Numbered from the stretch's first letter, positions 51,873-60,815 are shown. The stretch: DNA of 64,000 nucleotides from Pontibacillus chungwhensis BH030062 (GCF_000770675.1 NZ_AVBG01000004.1:1-64000); one strand, 5' to 3'. Made by a program: numbers and translations. Notes: generated by a model not told the origin, from the sequence alone.

Positions 51873-52754
51873 TTATTTCTCTATCTCATAATGCTCCAGC
51901 TCACTAATCGCCTTAAAACCGACCCTTTTATATAAAGAAATCGCTGCTTCATTCTTCTTCGCCACACAGATCGATATATCTTGGATCGATTTATACGAAA
52001 AGAGGTGGTGCAGGGCAGCGGTAAGTAGTTGTTTACCCAAACCTTTCCTCCTATGTTGTGTTGCAACCCCGATATATTCAATAGAACCTTCCCCGTGTGC
52101 AGGGTTTGCTTCGATGTAAACGTAACCTTTCATCTCCCCTGAAGTATCCTTAGCAAAAAGAAGCTCCCTGTCTTGGTTGAGGCGGTTTATTATCGTATGG
52201 GCACTGAAATATGTGTCCGGAAATAAAGCATTGTGTAATGCGTTGAAAGCTTTAAAATCTGATGCAGTATAAGGAAAAATCATGGAAATGATATTTTCTT
52301 CAGGCTTCTGAGCTAAAGTTGCCTGAAGTACGATGTGACTTTGGCACTTCCTCGCTTCCTTTCTTGTTAAAAATGTCTGGGCAGGATCGTTGTCTTTATG
52401 AATAAGAAAAGAGAAGGTGTTAATAGAGGTAGGTAATGTTACAAGTAGTTCGTCCCATAATCTTTCAGCAAGATTATAGCCGGTACCTTCCATTATGAAA
52501 GGTCCCCAAACTTCCCCACTCTCATCACTCAGGTCAACATCTACTCCGATCGCACCAATAATTTGCCCATCCACATAACAGACCGAAAAAGAAGAAGATG
52601 GATCAAGATCAGAGAAATCTGACATTAACGTATCGTGAATTTCAACTTGTTCATCTCCTGCATAGCCGATATGGGTTGAAGGGTTTTGATTCAGCTTCGC
52701 AATAAACTGAGCTAACTCTTTTAAATCATGTGGCTGTTGAATGATTTCTTTCAC
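51873..52754 (-). CDS. Two-domain GNAT acetyltransferase
   Basis: 293 residues. The C-terminal GNAT (about 150-293) has GSIEYIGVATQHRRKGLGKQLLTAALHHLF (acetyl-CoA loop) and ISICVAKKNEAAISLYKRVGFKAI. The N-terminal half (1-145) looks like a second, diverged GNAT domain (SFSVCYVDGQIIGAIGVDVD). The GTG start at 52754 overlaps the stop of the previous GNAT gene by 4 bases. The target is unknown; double-GNAT proteins of this size include mycothiol-synthase-like and antibiotic-modifying enzymes. Confidence 0.85.
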   Translation of the reverse strand: MKEIIQQPHDLKELAQFIAKLNQNPSTHIGYAGDEQVEIHDTLMSDFSDLDPSSSFSVCYVDGQIIGAIGVDVDLSDESGEVWGPFIMEGTGYNLAERLWDELLVTLPTSINTFSFLIHKDNDPAQTFLTRKEARKCQSHIVLQATLAQKPEENIISMIFPYTASDFKAFNALHNALFPDTYFSAHTIINRLNQDRELLFAKDTSGEMKGYVYIEANPAHGEGSIEYIGVATQHRRKGLGKQLLTAALHHLFSYKSIQDISICVAKKNEAAISLYKRVGFKAISELEHYEIEK

Positions 52755-53314
52755 TTCGCTCCCTCCCTATTTGTGCTGCTTGATAAATTCCTCTTCTTCA
52801 TCCCCATTAAAATGGAATCGTGGTACGCACCATCGTAAAACAAAGCATCCCGAATCTCCCCTTCTTTAACGAATCCAAGCTTTTCATAAGAACGAATGGC
52901 ACGACTATTATACGAAAACACATCTAAACCAACGCGATTCAGATTCAACTGTTTAAAGCCATACTCCACAAGTAAAGATAGGGCTTGCGTACCTAATCCT
53001 TTCCCCCATGTTTCCTTAGCAAATAAGGAAACTCTCACTACTGCTTTTCGATTCAAATGGTCAATATCTAACATCGCCATGTCCCCAATAGGCGTTCCAT
53101 CCTCCCTCTGGCAAATGAGTAGGTCTATACGCTCTGAGTCTCCAGAGATCTTTTCAAACCACTGCTCTACACTAGATCTACTAAAGAAGGCTTGTGTCCC
53201 TGTCAATCTTCTAACTTCAGCATCCCAAAGTCCTTGTTGGTAGAATATATCCAAGTCTGCTTCTTCTATAGGTCTAAGGAATAGCCTTTCACTTTCTAAG
53301 AAACGAATAGTCAT
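52751..53314 (-). CDS. GNAT acetyltransferase, RimJ/RimL type
   Basis: 187 residues from the ATG at 53314 (AGGAGGGG, 6 bases upstream; the frame beyond has no site). MTIRFLESERLFLRPIEEADLDIFYQ is the RimJ-type start, ETWGKGLGTQALSLLVEYGFKQLNLNRV binds acetyl-CoA and SYEKLGFVKEGEIRDALFYDG is the end of the fold. It is the first gene of the translationally coupled pair with the double GNAT. Confidence 0.9.
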   Translation of the reverse strand: MTIRFLESERLFLRPIEEADLDIFYQQGLWDAEVRRLTGTQAFFSRSSVEQWFEKISGDSERIDLLICQREDGTPIGDMAMLDIDHLNRKAVVRVSLFAKETWGKGLGTQALSLLVEYGFKQLNLNRVGLDVFSYNSRAIRSYEKLGFVKEGEIRDALFYDGAYHDSILMGMKKRNLSSSTNREGAK

Positions 53315-53468
53315 GTTACCCCTCCTAAGTTCACTACAAGTTTTCCCAAACTCCCAATGCACACAATCTCAAAAACTGTTAATATTGTAACATATTTGAA
53401 TTATCTGATTTATGTAGATTCAGAAGGAAATGTTAATGAGCTATGTTATGGAACTTGGAGGTATTGAC

Positions 53469-53843
53469 TTGAAAAAGAAACACATCCTACTCATTGCTGC
53501 TTCATTTACAGTACACATAGTTTTGATGGTCAGCATCCTCTTGATCATCATGAAGCCTGACAATACGGATTATGCCTTGTGGCTAAAGAATCACTATGAT
53601 GTCCAATGCCTCGATGTAACCTGCGATTCATTTGAGGTGGAAGCAGAAAATGAGAACGGGAAAGACAAGCAAATCACCATGATTACGGCGAAAGAGAGTT
53701 ATACTTCTGGTGTATTTACCATGAGAAAAGATGTAGCTTACCGCAATCTCGAAGACCCTACCTACCACTTGGATTTAAAAGTAAGAGGTTTTTTTAATGA
53801 GTTTTCAATTATTAATGAAGAAGTAAGCTTGCCCTCGAAATAA
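53469..53843 (+). CDS. Hypothetical membrane-anchored protein
   Basis: 124 residues from the TTG at 53469 (GGAGG, 8 bases upstream; codons before it have no site). A basic start (LKKKH), one helix (about 5-28) and an outer domain with two close Cys residues (VQCLDVTCDS), which may form a disulfide, and several beta strands. Not recognised. It is convergent with argS across a weak hairpin. Confidence 0.6.
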   Translation: MKKKHILLIAASFTVHIVLMVSILLIIMKPDNTDYALWLKNHYDVQCLDVTCDSFEVEAENENGKDKQITMITAKESYTSGVFTMRKDVAYRNLEDPTYHLDLKVRGFFNEFSIINEEVSLPSK

Positions 53844-53857
53844 ATTTTACAGAGATA

Positions 53858-53894
53858 AGGAAGAGACTATGCGCTTATTACATTATCTCTTCCT
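53858..53894. terminator. Probable terminator between convergent genes
   Basis: AGGAAGAGA / TCTCTTCCT (53858-53866 with 53886-53894), 9 bp with a 19-base AT-rich loop; weak T-run. Confidence 0.5.
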
Positions 53895-53934
53895 CACTCC
53901 GTATGGCTCTTCACTTCGTACACCTTAAATACGT

Positions 53935-55632
53935 TTACATTTCTTCTGGTACCTCTATCCCTAGCAGACTAAGCCCCTCCCAAATCACAATAGCTACAGT
54001 TTCTGTTAACGCTAGACGACCACCCAGGTAAGGCCCTTCTTCTAAGATACGTACATTCGCGTAATAACTATTAAACGCCTGACCAAGCTTCAATAGATAC
54101 TTAGCCACTTTCGAAGGATCATAGTGTATTGCTGCCTGTTCAATGACTTCAGGGAAAGCCGCCACCTTTTGAACAACAGACCATGCGTACTCCCAGTCCT
54201 CCTCTTTGAAGGAATAATGGGTCGTGACTCCCTCCGCTTTTTTCAAAACCGACTTGGCACGAGCATACGTATACTGCAAGTACGGAGCCGTATTCCCTTC
54301 AAACTTCAGCATCTCCTCATAAGAGAACTCCACATCATTCATGCGATCATTTTTTAAGTCGTGGAAAATGACGGCCCCAACACCAACCTTCTGTGCCACC
54401 TCTTCTTTCTGATTCAGGTCAGGATTCTTTTCTTCAATATTCTCTTTCGCAAACTGGATTGATTTCTGGAGTGCTTCATCTAAGAAAACAACTTTCCCTT
54501 TACGAGTGGACATTTTCTTACCATCTTTAAGCATCATGCCAAAGGGAACGTGCATGATTTCATCTGCCCAATTGTAGCCCATTTTCTTCAATACAGCGCG
54601 AAGTTGCTTAAAGTGGAGACTTTGTTCGTTTCCAACAACATATAAAGAAGCAGCATGATTGTACGTTTCCTTTCTATAAATAGCTGCTGCTAGATCGCGG
54701 GTTGTATAAAGTGTCGTTCCGTCTGACTTCTGAATCAGGGCAGGTGGCATACCTTCATCGTCTAAACGTACAACAAGAGCTCCATCCGACTTCTCAAGTA
54801 ATGATTTCTCTTTTAACATCGTTAAAATCTCTTCGGAGTGCATATGAAAAGAAGACTCTCCTTTGTATGAATCAAAAGAGACATTAAGAAGATCATAGAT
54901 CGACCCGAAGGAATGAAGAGATTCTTCTCGAAACCATTCCCAGAGCTCCGTTGCCTCTTGATCCCCTTGTTCGAGTTTTACAAACCAGGAACGTCCTAAC
55001 TCCTCAAGGGAAGGATCTTCTTTTGCTTCATCATGAAATTTCACGTATAGCTTGAGTAGTTCCTGAATGGGATTGGCACGCACTTTCCCCTCTACTCCCC
55101 ACAACTTATAAGCAGCGATTAATTTACCAAATTGCGTCCCCCAATCGCCGAGGTAGTTTAAACAAGCTCCAGTATAGCCACACTTCTCTAGAATATTGCC
55201 TACTGCATTTCCAATTACAGTTGAACGAAGATGCCCCATTGAGAAAGGTTTTGCGATATTCGGACTGGATAAATCCATCGTGATCGTCTTGTCATTTCCA
55301 AATGTGTGACCACCATAAAGATTTCCCTTTGTCTGAACGGCTGCTAAGACCTCTTCTGTAAAGGATGCTTTGTTAAAGAAAAAATTCACATATGGCCCAA
55401 CCGCTTCTATATGAGATACAACAGAAGGTGATGGTTGTATGTGTATGGATAGCTCTCCTGCAATGGAAGCTGGACTTTTCTTGAAGGCCTTTGCCAGTTC
55501 AAAGCATGGAAAAGCAAGGTCGCCCATCTTGCTGTGTTTCGGTACTTCCAGTAACAATTCAATCCTTTCGGGTGATAGTTGTTCATTTAATTCGTTTGCC
55601 AACAACGTCGCAATCTCATGTGTAACATTCAT
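53935..55632 (-). CDS. argS: Arginyl-tRNA synthetase
   Basis: 565 residues from the second ATG (55632), spaced better from AAAGGGGAG than the first. The enzyme charges tRNA-Arg. An N-terminal additional domain (1-110) is followed by the class I catalytic domain with SSPNIAKPFSMGHLRST (the HIGH motif as MGHLR) and KMSTRKG (KMSKS-like). The C-terminal DALR anticodon domain ends with LLSLLGIEVPEEM. The KMSKS-type motif is present, unlike in some ArgS. A T-box leader lies directly upstream, so expression rises when tRNA-Arg is uncharged. It may be one of two argS genes in the cell. Confidence 0.95.
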   Translation of the reverse strand: MNVTHEIATLLANELNEQLSPERIELLLEVPKHSKMGDLAFPCFELAKAFKKSPASIAGELSIHIQPSPSVVSHIEAVGPYVNFFFNKASFTEEVLAAVQTKGNLYGGHTFGNDKTITMDLSSPNIAKPFSMGHLRSTVIGNAVGNILEKCGYTGACLNYLGDWGTQFGKLIAAYKLWGVEGKVRANPIQELLKLYVKFHDEAKEDPSLEELGRSWFVKLEQGDQEATELWEWFREESLHSFGSIYDLLNVSFDSYKGESSFHMHSEEILTMLKEKSLLEKSDGALVVRLDDEGMPPALIQKSDGTTLYTTRDLAAAIYRKETYNHAASLYVVGNEQSLHFKQLRAVLKKMGYNWADEIMHVPFGMMLKDGKKMSTRKGKVVFLDEALQKSIQFAKENIEEKNPDLNQKEEVAQKVGVGAVIFHDLKNDRMNDVEFSYEEMLKFEGNTAPYLQYTYARAKSVLKKAEGVTTHYSFKEEDWEYAWSVVQKVAAFPEVIEQAAIHYDPSKVAKYLLKLGQAFNSYYANVRILEEGPYLGGRLALTETVAIVIWEGLSLLGIEVPEEM

Positions 55633-55654
55633 CCTCATACTCCCCTTTCTACAT

Positions 55655-55905
55655 CAAAAAACCCGCCCCTCCTCCATTACAGGAGGAGAGACGGGTATCG
55701 TTTCCGCGGTGCCACTCTCATTACCTTTCAGAAAAAGAAAGGTCAGCTTATGTACTTGATAACGGCAAGTCCCGATAGCCCGTACTTTCTTTCAGAGCTA
55801 TACCTCAAAAGTCCGGTTCATCGCTTTTTTACCACCGGGCTCCCACCATCCCCAGCTCTCTGCAGGCCTTCAAACGACTACTCTCTTTTTCACAGGTTAA
55901 ATTTG
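55655..55905 (-). promoter_or_regulatory. T-box leader of argS
   Basis: On the minus strand a stem I with AGAGAGCTGGGGATGGTGGG, a candidate specifier CGG (Arg) in GAACCGGACTTTTGAGG, and the T-box sequence AGTGGCACCGCGG (the core pairs at 55714-55704) are followed by a terminator ACCCGTCTCTCCTCC / GGAGGAGGGGCGGGT with T-run (55697-55656). Uncharged tRNA-Arg should pair with the specifier and the T-box bulge and stop termination. Confidence 0.88.
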
Positions 55906-55918
55906 TTTAATTGGAAAT

Positions 55919-55947
55919 ATTATATAATAGAAGGCTGAAACTGTAAA
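55919..55947 (-). promoter_or_regulatory. Promoter of argS
   Basis: TTTACA (55947-55942), a 17-base spacer and TATAAT (55924-55919) on the minus strand match the sigma-A consensus, just before the T-box leader. Confidence 0.8.
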
Positions 55948-55955
55948 CGAAAACC

Positions 55956-56309
55956 TTACTTATTCTTAATGTCTCTCAAACTAAAATAAAATAATTTTTT
56001 GGATTGGCTTTCTTTTAGATTATCTGTAAAGTCAATCCACATAGCATCCAAACCATGCAATCGATTTAAAATTGTAAGCTCTGCTTGTTTTAACAAAGCG
56101 TGTAGCTGTGCTTCTGTCATATGGTATTTCTTTGCGGCTTTCTTATAAATGGATTGTTGAGTTAATAAATCTAGAAAGCCTTGCTTATCTATTGCCTTTT
56201 CAGCTATTCGTTCCTCTTTAGCTGTAACATAGGTATACACATCTCTTTGTTTAGATGGTAGAGAACGAATGATTTGTCTGGTAAGAATCTTTTCTAAATA
56301 AGGATCCAT
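55956..56309 (-). CDS. Hypothetical helical protein
   Basis: 117 residues from the ATG at 56309 (GAGGTG, 7 bases upstream). It is all-alpha and basic. The region QQSIYKKAAKKYHMTEAQLHALLKQAEL could be a helix-turn-helix. No enzyme motif. It follows the FAD oxidoreductase gene by 85 bases in the same direction and may be the third gene of the Zur-controlled operon. Not recognised. Confidence 0.6.
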   Translation of the reverse strand: MDPYLEKILTRQIIRSLPSKQRDVYTYVTAKEERIAEKAIDKQGFLDLLTQQSIYKKAAKKYHMTEAQLHALLKQAELTILNRLHGLDAMWIDFTDNLKESQSKKLFYFSLRDIKNK

Positions 56310-56394
56310 ACGAAGCACCTCATTTTTAACGCATGATTTTTTTCTTATCACATATTTTCTTTAAAGTCCTATTGACCATATAAACCGGGGATTT

Positions 56395-57579
56395 TTATCT
56401 TCGTTCTACTATTCTCTCCAATGAAACAGATTGCATAATGCGTTCAGAGGCTTTTCTAGCCCCAGCTATATTTCTTGATGCTGGGCCGACTCGAAGCTCG
56501 GCTAACGCTCCTGTTACATAAAGCCCCTCATCCCACTTTAACGTGTCGTCTACCACCGGAAATCCACAAGGCGCACAATAGAGCTCATGTTTTCGTATTG
56601 TTTTTGATAGCCATTCTTCCCCTGGTATTCCTTTATCCACCCCAGTTGCTAATACAATTGAAGAAACCTTTACTTCCGACCCGCCTTTCATTTGAAGTAA
56701 TAAGCTTCTCTCCCTTCTGTTAACACAAGAAACTTCATCCGTTATGACATTCAGTTTTCCACGTCTAATCAATGCCTTTACTTCAACATGTAAATCTCTC
56801 GTCAAAGATCCTTTATAACGAGCCTTTTGAATTTGAGACCGACGCTCTTTATTACAATCAATATTTTCATACCCTGCTAAATATTTTGGTCCTAACCACC
56901 CTGGATCACTATCAAAATCATGTAAGCGGAATGGATGACGTTTAATTAAAGTTATTACTTCATCACCCTGTTTGGCTAGTTGAATTGCCGTATGGGCGGC
57001 TGTCATTCCACCCCCAATGATTGCAGTTTTTCCCTTTGCAAGAAGAGTAGGTTCTTCAAAAATATGATAGATACCACTAGGGTCTGATGTTTTTAGTTCC
57101 ATGATCCAACCTGGCCAATGAGGCTTGTTAGTAACACCTATAGCTAAAACGATATTTTTGGATTGGAAACACTCACCCGTATTCAGATGCACATGCCATG
57201 CTCCATCCTTTTTGTTAAGACTTTCTACTTCCCCTTTTTTCCAGGAGCGTTGTAAGTTCACTTCATTGAACCATTGTTCACAGTGATGATTAAACATATG
57301 TAACAGGGGCCGCTGATATCTCCCTTTAAACCCAGCGCTATACTGTTGTGTTCTGGCAAACTTTTTTAAATGATACGGATCTGGATGAAGGTGATGAACA
57401 GAGGGAGACCGTAAATGCTTCATACCTATCTTATTCGTTAACCTTTTCCAATTCTCTATCGGGCCATCATAAGGATCTATAATGGCCATTTCTTCATGTG
57501 TAACTGCACCGTGATGCAATAAATGAGAGGCGACAGTGCTTCCATGAATGCCGCCCCCTATTACAATCCACTTATACAC
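56395..57579 (-). CDS. FAD/NAD(P)-binding oxidoreductase
   Basis: 394 residues from a GTG at 57579 (AGGAGG, 8 bases upstream). The FAD site is WIVIGGGIHGSTVASHLLHHG (residues 4-24) and the NAD(P) site TAIIGGGMTAAHTAIQLAKQGDEV (near 190). A later motif, IVLATGVDKGIPG, is the third dinucleotide-binding strand. The layout is that of flavin monooxygenase-like and lysine/ornithine hydroxylase-like proteins, though the substrate pocket is not recognisable. It is the second gene after rpsN2 (27 bases apart), so zinc starvation should induce it. A role in making or using a zinc-binding compound is only a guess. Confidence 0.85.
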   Translation of the reverse strand: MYKWIVIGGGIHGSTVASHLLHHGAVTHEEMAIIDPYDGPIENWKRLTNKIGMKHLRSPSVHHLHPDPYHLKKFARTQQYSAGFKGRYQRPLLHMFNHHCEQWFNEVNLQRSWKKGEVESLNKKDGAWHVHLNTGECFQSKNIVLAIGVTNKPHWPGWIMELKTSDPSGIYHIFEEPTLLAKGKTAIIGGGMTAAHTAIQLAKQGDEVITLIKRHPFRLHDFDSDPGWLGPKYLAGYENIDCNKERRSQIQKARYKGSLTRDLHVEVKALIRRGKLNVITDEVSCVNRRERSLLLQMKGGSEVKVSSIVLATGVDKGIPGEEWLSKTIRKHELYCAPCGFPVVDDTLKWDEGLYVTGALAELRVGPASRNIAGARKASERIMQSVSLERIVERR

Positions 57580-57606
57580 AAGGGCCGCCTCCTTTCAGGA
57601 TCTGTA

Positions 57607-57876
57607 TTACCAACTTGCTTTTTTCACCCCAGGCAACTGACCTTTATGGGCATATTCTCGAAAAGCGATCCGTGACATATTAAACGTTCTCATATAACCT
57701 CTTGGCCTTCCAGTTACTGCACAACGTTTCTTTGATCGTGTCGGAGAAGAATCTCTGGGTAACTTTCGTAAAGCTTCATAGTCTCCTTTTTCTTTTAATT
57801 CATGACGCAACTGAGCATATTTCTCCACCATTGCTTCACGCTTTTTTTGTTTTACGATTTTTGACTTTCTAGCCAT
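57607..57876 (-). CDS. rpsN: Ribosomal protein S14, zinc-independent paralogue
   Basis: 89 residues, longer than the 61-residue zinc-ribbon S14, and without its two CxxC pairs; only one Cys ([13 protein letters not shown]) remains. The C-terminal core ([30 protein letters not shown], read in parts) is standard S14. Such C-minus paralogues replace the zinc form in ribosomes when zinc is short. GGAGGTGG precedes the ATG. Zur-type boxes flank the promoter, which supports this. The oxidoreductase gene follows closely in the same operon. Confidence 0.95.
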   Translation of the reverse strand: MARKSKIVKQKKREAMVEKYAQLRHELKEKGDYEALRKLPRDSSPTRSKKRCAVTGRPRGYMRTFNMSRIAFREYAHKGQLPGVKKASW

Positions 57877-57892
57877 ATGACCACCTCCATAA

Positions 57893-57911
57893 AATGTAAT
57901 GATTACGATTT
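57893..57911. promoter_or_regulatory. Zur box, proximal
   Basis: AATGTAATGATTACGATTT matches the Bacillus Zur palindrome (TCGTAAT-ATTACGA core) with one arm imperfect. It lies just before the rpsN2 ribosome site. A half-site GGTTACGATTT is at 57963-57973. Confidence 0.75.
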
Positions 57912-57997
57912 AAAAATATGAAAAATTTTTTTATACAAGTTTATGCATAAATGCTAAGTTCTGGTTACGATTTAAAAAAAGAAAAGTAAGTGCACTT

Positions 57998-58018
57998 AAA
58001 TCGTAATCATTACTATTT
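57998..58018. promoter_or_regulatory. Zur box, distal
   Basis: AAATCGTAATCATTACTATTT is a 9-1-9-type palindrome with a near-perfect match to the B. subtilis Zur box as I recall it. It lies about 120 bases before the rpsN2 ATG. Confidence 0.8.
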
Positions 58019-58122
58019 GAAGGGTATACTATTCTTTTAAATTTGTAAAGTACCTTATAAAATCGAAAGAGTATTAAACGGTTAACCAATTTATATAAGA
58101 TACTTCACTCCCTTCTTTCATA

Positions 58123-58878
58123 CTATTTCTCAAGAATATAGGTCTCTTCCCCAAAAGTTCCACCTTCATAAACTCGTTCAACAAAACGAACCTGCTCTTC
58201 ATTCATATAAACTAATGTAGAAGCTCTCGTCCCATAATTCGGAGTATCTATAAAAAGTGAAGACAAACTTCGCTCCCACTCAAGAGGAATGCCTGTGTCA
58301 GGAAGGTCTTCATCATTAGCGGGTTCTGCTTGCTCAAGTATTTGGAATAAACAAGAATCCAAACCATCTGAGGTCGTTTCCAAGCACGCCCCTAATCCTT
58401 CTTTACCTTTTTGCACTTTCGGCCACGGTGTATCTAACAGATGATTGCTTAGGCCATAAATGCCTGGCTCTAGTTCCCGGATATCCCGTTCGCGGTTTGA
58501 ATAATAGAATAAAGATTCCCCATCCGATACGAGGAGATTAAAGCCTGGGTATGAATGGTTCCTCTCATGAACAGCCTCTAAATATTCTCTAGGTGACGCA
58601 CTCCCTTTCAAGAAATCACTTACCAACTCCCCGCGCGTACGCTTTCCTTCTGTATCTTCATTAGGGGCACGATAATTTGTCAGGGCCGCAAAACGCCCAC
58701 TTTTCGTAACTCCCATCCATGTACCCATCTTTTCAAGATCTCGTCCAGCAAGTACATGTGGAGCCTCCTCCCAAAAGTGGGCTTTGGCTGTTTCTCTTTG
58801 GTAAAACTCATCACGGTTTGCTGCTACAACTAAATCATAGGTGCTATCTATTTTGTAAGCAAAGTTAATTAAACACAT
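58123..58878 (-). CDS. NRDE-family (TANGO2-like) protein
   Basis: 251 residues. The start MCLINFAYKIDSTYDLVVAANRDEFYQRETAKAHFW contains the Asn-Arg-Asp-Glu motif and the N-terminal Cys typical of the family, an Ntn-hydrolase-like fold. Conserved later parts are TWMGVTKSGRFAALTNYR and YGTRASTLVYM. Relatives include eukaryotic TANGO2; the bacterial role is not established. GAGGTGATGG precedes the ATG. It is a single gene upstream of the decayed kinase. Confidence 0.9.
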   Translation of the reverse strand: MCLINFAYKIDSTYDLVVAANRDEFYQRETAKAHFWEEAPHVLAGRDLEKMGTWMGVTKSGRFAALTNYRAPNEDTEGKRTRGELVSDFLKGSASPREYLEAVHERNHSYPGFNLLVSDGESLFYYSNRERDIRELEPGIYGLSNHLLDTPWPKVQKGKEGLGACLETTSDGLDSCLFQILEQAEPANDEDLPDTGIPLEWERSLSSLFIDTPNYGTRASTLVYMNEEQVRFVERVYEGGTFGEETYILEK

Positions 58879-58904
58879 CGTCCATCACCTCAACCTTCTA
58901 AGAA

Positions 58905-59458
58905 CTATTCTGCAATATTGCAGATATCACTAATGACAGTGTGGATGTCTTTTGCGCCTTTTATCACAAACAAATGATCCGTTTCCGATTGTGTAGGTGG
59001 TAAAAGCTCTTCTTCTTGTTCATTGACTGATTGCCTCTCTAGTACTTCTTCAAACGTAGTGGCAACTCTAAATATATTGGTACTTCGATTCGTTCGTTCT
59101 ATTCTTTCTTCCAAGACTTGATTAGGCAGATCGAAGTAAACGATGATCGTATTCATCCTCTTTTGGCGAAATTGATCAATAGCTTTGAACGTCCCACTCT
59201 CGATAAATTGGCATTAGAGAGAATTAGGTGGGCATGGGTATAATCTAGTGCATAGTCGAGAATGGATTATGATACAACATATTTCAAAACGTTTGGCCCC
59301 TCTTCAGGAAGCATATCTTTATAATAAGTATTGATAAACGTAGCTTGATTGTCCTGATCGATGATATGGGAATTTGATAAATGGTGGTGCAATTCTTTGG
59401 CAAATGTGCTTTGGCCACTATGGATTTTCCCAACGGTTACAATAGCGTAGCGATCCAA
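58905..59458 (-). pseudogene. Decayed P-loop kinase/ATPase
   Basis: The frame starts at 59458 with a good site (AGGAGG) and MDRYAIVTVGKIHSGQSTFAKEL, a P-loop in which the invariant Lys is replaced by Gln (GKIHSGQST). After LKYVVS a TAA (59269-59267) interrupts it. The same frame continues for about 34 codons (SILDYALDYTHAHL, then LSRVGRSKLL) to a stop at about 59160. One base must be removed there to enter the last part, which starts MNTIIVYFDLPNQVLEERIERTN and runs to 58905. Together they look like one kinase of about 180 residues, with the lid Arg region ERIERT. Three lesions mark it as a dead gene. The two parts could also be read as separate small ORFs. Confidence 0.75.
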
Positions 59459-59534
59459 CCTAAATACCTCCTATAACTAGGTTTAAAATGAGAACATAAA
59501 AGACAAGCTTCTCTCCCTGAAGCTAATTCTTTTC

Positions 59535-60032
59535 TTATTCCCTTAAAACAGCATAAACGAGCACTTCCTTACCTGATAACTGAATCAACCGCTCTACCAT
59601 CATCCCATTCTTTTCAGCTATTCTTCTAGAAGCCATGTTCTCAGGCTGAATAAGGGATATAAGCTTCTTAGCCTTTAAGTGTCGAAATCCATAAAGCTTT
59701 AGGGATTGAGCCACCTCTGTTGCATAACCCTTCCCCCAATAAGGACGGGCAATCCAATAGCCAATCTCCCATTCCTCTGTCCCCTCAATTGTCTGAGGAA
59801 CAATCCCAGCGTGTCCAATCTTGACCTCATCTTCTTTTCTTATAATAATCTTCAAACCAAGACTCGGATTCTGGTCATATGTGTCTAGAATCTTTCTCAT
59901 GAAACGATGAACTCCTTTATCGTCCCTCGTTTTCCCCTCTCCTATATACATCATCATCTCAGGGTCTTGTAGCATAGAAGCAAGAAACGGTTCATCTTCC
60001 ATTCTGTAGTCCCTTATGTATACTCTTTCCAT
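59535..60032 (-). CDS. GNAT acetyltransferase
   Basis: 165 residues. The acetyl-CoA motif is WEIGYWIARPYWGKGYATEVAQSLKLYGF, preceded by the strand EDEVKIGHAGIVPQT; the C-terminal AKKLISLIQPENMASRRIAEKNGMMVE is typical of RimJ-type enzymes. GAGGGG lies close to the ATG at 60032. The target is unknown. Confidence 0.88.
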   Translation of the reverse strand: MERVYIRDYRMEDEPFLASMLQDPEMMMYIGEGKTRDDKGVHRFMRKILDTYDQNPSLGLKIIIRKEDEVKIGHAGIVPQTIEGTEEWEIGYWIARPYWGKGYATEVAQSLKLYGFRHLKAKKLISLIQPENMASRRIAEKNGMMVERLIQLSGKEVLVYAVLRE

Positions 60033-60246
60033 CCCCTCACCTCACACTGCACTCGTCTTACCCCAATTATTTCAAAACGACACACAACCGTCCACTAAAT
60101 CATGGAATATCGTCATGTTTTCACCCTGACAAGAATAGTTAATAACGAGAAGAATTTTTTTGATGAATGATTAAAACCATTTGGAACCGCTTTTCAAGAG
60201 TAGTACAATGTGGGAGGAATTGATGCTTTTATAAGGAGGAGATCCA

Positions 60247-60651
60247 ATGGAACGTCCAGCTGGATTTGGGGTTCGTTTACTGGCTAACCTTATAGACGGG
60301 ATAATTGTTGGGGTTATTTTGAGCTTTATTACATTTCTTTTCTATGGGGATTTCTATAAAGAGGATTACAATATTACAGATTTACTAAGTACCTTATACT
60401 TAATCATAGTCCCTGTGGTCTGGAAAGGCTATGTGATTGGAAAGCGGTTAATGAATATTCGGATTGTCAAGAAGAACGGTGAGAATGTTACGATTCTAAC
60501 CATGATTCTGCGTGTAATCGTCGCAGGACTTCTTTACGGATTAACAATAGGAATTGCCTTTATCGTTAGTGCCATTATGGTCGCTGTAAGAGAAGACAAA
60601 CGAGCGATTCACGACTTTATTGCTGGTACGTATGTTATAAATGAAAGATAA
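60247..60651 (+). CDS. RDD-family membrane protein
   Basis: 134 residues with three helices. The N-terminal ERPAGFGVRLLANLIDGIIVGVIL carries the R-x(n)-D motif of the family, and the C-terminal VREDKRAIHDFIAGTYVI the second conserved Asp. GYVIGKRLMNIRIVKKNGE is the loop typical of RDD proteins. Some relatives transport sodium or help cells cope with salt. AAGGAGG precedes the ATG. Confidence 0.9.
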   Translation: MERPAGFGVRLLANLIDGIIVGVILSFITFLFYGDFYKEDYNITDLLSTLYLIIVPVVWKGYVIGKRLMNIRIVKKNGENVTILTMILRVIVAGLLYGLTIGIAFIVSAIMVAVREDKRAIHDFIAGTYVINER

Positions 60652-60721
60652 ATAAAGTGTATCTCTAACTTCTCTGTTGTTATACCACCCAGCTTGTATA
60701 ACAGTTAAGAAATCAAGTAAA

Positions 60722-60753
60722 ACCGCAGTTCCTACTAGGAACTGCGGTATTTT
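60722..60753. terminator. Terminator between RDD and MFS genes
   Basis: ACCGCAGTTCC / GGAACTGCGGT (60722-60732 with 60738-60748) followed by ATTTTATTT. Confidence 0.87.
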
Positions 60754-60815
60754 ATTTACCCCCTAACAATTCACATTGATAAGAAGAAGATTCTTCTGTA
60801 CAAGAACAGGTTGAT

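Noticed and set aside
55439-55938. Two 106-codon plus-strand ORFs
   Set aside because: They are antisense to the argS start and to its T-box leader.
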